The position numbers and the translations under genes are program-made. Below are positions 6,769-7,975 of a stretch of 7,975 nucleotides of DNA, one piece after another (position 1 is the stretch's first letter; the number at the start of each line of letters is the position of its first letter). The DNA is from Flavobacteriaceae bacterium (GTDB lineage: Bacteria > Bacteroidota > Bacteroidia > Flavobacteriales > Flavobacteriaceae). The notes under the pieces were generated by a model that saw nothing but the letters and a program-made list of their open reading frames with translations, made no database searches and was not told the origin of the DNA. The DNA lies in assembly GCA_030590765.1 (NCBI GenBank), contig JAUVCP010000083.1:1-7975 (forward strand). The letters run 5' to 3'.

Positions 6769-7044
6769 TTATATTTTTTTATCTTCTTTATCAATGATCT
6801 CATCTTCATCTCTTGATGTATTTCTAATAGTGATAATAAAGATGATGGTTGTTAAAGCAATTCCGATTGCAGCTTCTGTTAAAGCAACATCAGGCGCCTG
6901 TAAAAGGAAAAAGAACAAGGATAAGATCACACTCACAATTCCTGTTCCCATAACAGCAAAAAGAAGGTCTCTGTGGGTTATAGCATATATTGCAGCTGCA
7001 ATAAGCAGCAATGCCATTACTATTAGTAGGATTACAAATATCAT
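6769..7044 (-). CDS. DUF4040 / MbhD-like subunit (MrpA C-terminal, NuoJ-related)
   Basis: This 91-residue protein has three TM segments. It carries the diagnostic LLQAPDVALTEAAIG at 47-61, with Glu57 in the conserved LTEA motif that marks MbhD, the DUF4040 segment of MrpA and, more distantly, NuoJ. That glutamate lies in the membrane ion-translocation path in the structurally studied relatives. The C-terminal 16 residues are strongly charged, mostly acidic (RDEDEIIDKEDKK), and lie outside the membrane. The start overlaps the mrpG stop as ATGA (4 nt), so the two should be co-translated. Its position after E-F-G and before the B-type subunit is that of mbhD/mbxD. Confidence 0.9.
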   Translation of the reverse strand: MIFVILLIVMALLLIAAAIYAITHRDLLFAVMGTGIVSVILSLFFFLLQAPDVALTEAAIGIALTTIIFIITIRNTSRDEDEIIDKEDKKI

Positions 7045-7394
7045 GAGTTGAATTTTTTAATTTGTTTTTTAATTGCCTTTTTATAAAGATCTATTCCACT
7101 TTTTAAATTAGGTTTGATACCTTTTCGGTAGGAGGCTCTTGCCAAGGCGTGAGAACTAAGTGGATTTGCGACTCCAATAAAAATGACGATCAAGGCTATT
7201 TTTAAAAACCAGTCGGGATGTAAAAAACCAACACCAATGATGGTACTCATTGCACCCAAAGTTGATGATTTGGTTCCTGCCTGTAACCGTGTGTACACAT
7301 CAGGCATTCTATAAATTCCAAGGGCACCTAAAAAGAGAAATATTCCTCCTATAAGGATAAATGCCATTCCAATATATTCTAGTATATCATTCAT
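7041..7394 (-). CDS. mrpG: MrpG/MnhG family cation:proton antiporter subunit
   Basis: This 117-residue protein has three TM segments. The family motif is GALGIYRMPDVYTRLQAGTK (23-42), followed by STLGA; later VANPLSSHALARASYR (75-90) matches the conserved NPxSxHAxARAAY of MrpG. After residue 90 there is a lysine-rich cytoplasmic tail of about 27 residues with eight Lys that most short MrpG proteins lack. The ATG at 7394 overlaps the mrpF stop by four bases (ATGA). Upstream is AAGGAG, four bases before the start, the only Shine-Dalgarno-like string before any gene here; it also encodes the Glu-Gly-Ala end of MrpF, so it may be chance. MrpG is a small accessory membrane subunit; its exact role is unclear even in Mrp complexes. 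Confidence 0.94.
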   Translation of the reverse strand: MNDILEYIGMAFILIGGIFLFLGALGIYRMPDVYTRLQAGTKSSTLGAMSTIIGVGFLHPDWFLKIALIVIFIGVANPLSSHALARASYRKGIKPNLKSGIDLYKKAIKKQIKKFNS

Positions 7395-7648
7395 AATGCT
7401 CCTTCTATATATCTTGCGATAACGATTATTCCAACAAATCCTAATACGGCATATATTAGTGCCACATCAATATAAATATATCTATCAAAAATATGTGCCA
7501 GTAAAACCATAGCCGCAGTAATTATTATTGAAAATGTATCTAAAGCCAATGCTCTGTCACCAGATCGCGGACCTTTTACAAATCGGATCATGGTAAATAC
7601 GAGTCCGATGGTCATAAGTGTAAAAACGATTATATATAATAAGTTCAT
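7391..7648 (-). CDS. mrpF: MrpF/MnhF family cation:proton antiporter subunit
   Basis: This 85-residue protein of three TM segments has a normal length for MrpF. Recognition rests on VKGPRSGDRALALDTFS (24-40), equivalent to the family's GPtxxDRvvAlD block, and on YIDVALIYAVLGFVG (59-73), equivalent to the family's DxALvYAllgFvgt block in TM3. It ends in a short cytoplasmic tail. ATG 7648 is nine bases after the mrpE stop, with no Shine-Dalgarno sequence. MrpE, F and G form the outer accessory part of Mrp and Mbh/Mbs membrane arms and are thought to help with Na+ translocation. Together with the neighbours it would be subunit B in mbx nomenclature. Confidence 0.94.
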   Translation of the reverse strand: MNLLYIIVFTLMTIGLVFTMIRFVKGPRSGDRALALDTFSIIITAAMVLLAHIFDRYIYIDVALIYAVLGFVGIIVIARYIEGAL

Positions 7649-7657
7649 ATCTTAAAT

Positions 7658-7975
7658 TTAGTCTTCGTATATTTTAATTAATATTTTTTCAAAAGATTCT
7701 GCAATTTCCTTGTAGGCAACCTTTGGATCATCAGAAATAGCATCCAGCCAATGTATATAAAATGTATTTCCAATAGCGTCTATTGTAAGGGTTCCCGGTG
7801 TTAAGGTGATGGTGTTTGCCAAAACCATTCTTGCAAAACCATTGGTTAGTTTTGTCTTGAATTTGACAATTCCGGGATTGATTGGAAGGTCGGGTGAAAT
7901 AACTCTTTTAGCAACATCAAAATTTGATTTGATCAGAGCTATTATGAAAACAAAAAAGTATTGAATAAAATAAAT
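7658..7975 (-). CDS. mrpE: MrpE/MnhE family subunit, 3' part only (N-terminus beyond window)
   Basis: Translating the minus strand from 7975 gives 105 open codons ending in TAA at 7658-7660. The fragment begins in a hydrophobic segment (IYFIQYFFVFIIALI), then passes into a soluble domain with VISPDLPINPGIV (25-37) and FARMVLANTITLTPGTLTID (47-66). The ANTITLTPGT block is the MrpE signature. Residues HWLDA and an acidic, amphipathic C-terminal helix follow, as in the family. MrpE proteins usually have about 160 residues, so roughly 50-60 N-terminal residues should lie past the right edge. It is the first gene seen in the operon, and the promoter must be upstream of it outside this window. In mbh/mbx nomenclature it would be subunit A. 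Confidence 0.92.
   Translation of the reverse strand: MYFIQYFFVFIIALIKSNFDVAKRVISPDLPINPGIVKFKTKLTNGFARMVLANTITLTPGTLTIDAIGNTFYIHWLDAISDDPKVAYKEIAESFEKILIKIYED

Larger units (their letters stand above)
1..7975 (-). other. Single Mbx/Mbs-type operon: Mrp membrane arm joined to complex I-like peripheral arm
   Basis: Twelve co-oriented genes with overlaps or gaps of no more than 42 nt form one transcription unit, incomplete at both ends. The order is mrpE, F, G, MbhD-type, MbhE+F fusion, MrpC-type, MrpD-type, NuoL-like, NuoH, NuoB, NuoC, NuoD. It combines the membrane parts of an Mrp antiporter with the electron-transfer core of complex I or group-4 hydrogenases. Two antiporter subunits, rather than the one of Mbh, fit the Mbx/Mbs layout. 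A ferredoxin-type NuoI/MbxN gene is expected after the NuoD-like gene, outside the window. No NADH-module genes (NuoE/F/G) are seen. Confidence 0.8.

Noticed and set aside
6794..7051. 85-residue open frame on the plus strand
   Set aside because: It is antisense to the DUF4040 gene, whose LTEA motif is clearly real; no recognisable motif on the plus strand.
4165..7975. Stand-alone Mrp Na+/H+ antiporter operon
   Set aside because: The operon continues without a break into NuoL-, NuoH-, NuoB-, NuoC- and NuoD-like genes, and the Mrp order differs (E-F-G first, no full MrpA).

Overview
All recognisable genes in this window lie on the minus strand and form one tightly packed operon, transcribed from the right edge towards the left edge. 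Both ends are cut: the rightmost gene (mrpE-like) lacks its N-terminus and the leftmost gene (NuoD-like) has only its first 42 codons. In transcription order the genes are mrpE (partial), mrpF, mrpG, a DUF4040/MbhD-type subunit, a fused MbhE+MrpB-type subunit, an MrpC/NuoK-type subunit, an MrpD-type antiporter-like subunit, a second NuoL-like antiporter subunit with a lateral-helix tail, then NuoH-, NuoB-, NuoC- and NuoD-like subunits. Spacers are 2 to 42 nt and several genes overlap by 1 to 7 nt. There is no non-coding stretch above 42 nt, no RNA gene, no CRISPR array and no mobile element.

The order (Mrp E-F-G-D'-B-C, two antiporter subunits, then H-B-C-D) matches, as I recall it, the archaeal mbx/mbs operon (A B C D F G H H' M J K L N). 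It differs from a plain Mrp antiporter operon and from a canonical 14-gene nuo operon. The best reading is a group-4-type, Mrp-containing respiratory complex. A peripheral arm (B, C, D-like, probably with a ferredoxin-like NuoI homologue beyond the left edge) would pass electrons to an unidentified acceptor. The H-like subunit would couple this to two antiporter-like modules plus the Mrp E/F/G/B/C membrane part, moving H+ and/or Na+.

Three places where complex I builds its N2 cluster and quinone pocket are altered. The NuoB-like protein has Cys-Gly where complex I has Cys-Cys. The NuoD-like protein has Thr where complex I has the second His of GPQHPxxHG. The NuoH-like loop after PFD has lost two of three glutamates. 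Together these argue against complex-I-style quinone reduction. The NuoB motif also lacks the CxxC of [NiFe]-hydrogenase small subunits. The MrpD-like subunit carries Glu in place of the conserved TM7 lysine, whereas the second antiporter subunit keeps the lysine.

The organism looks like a member of Bacteroidota. The DNA is AT-rich, almost all starts have A-rich leaders with no Shine-Dalgarno sequence, and one spacer consists of ATTTGAAA tandem repeats, a type I associate with that phylum. This is an inference from style only; the proteins themselves do not prove the taxon.
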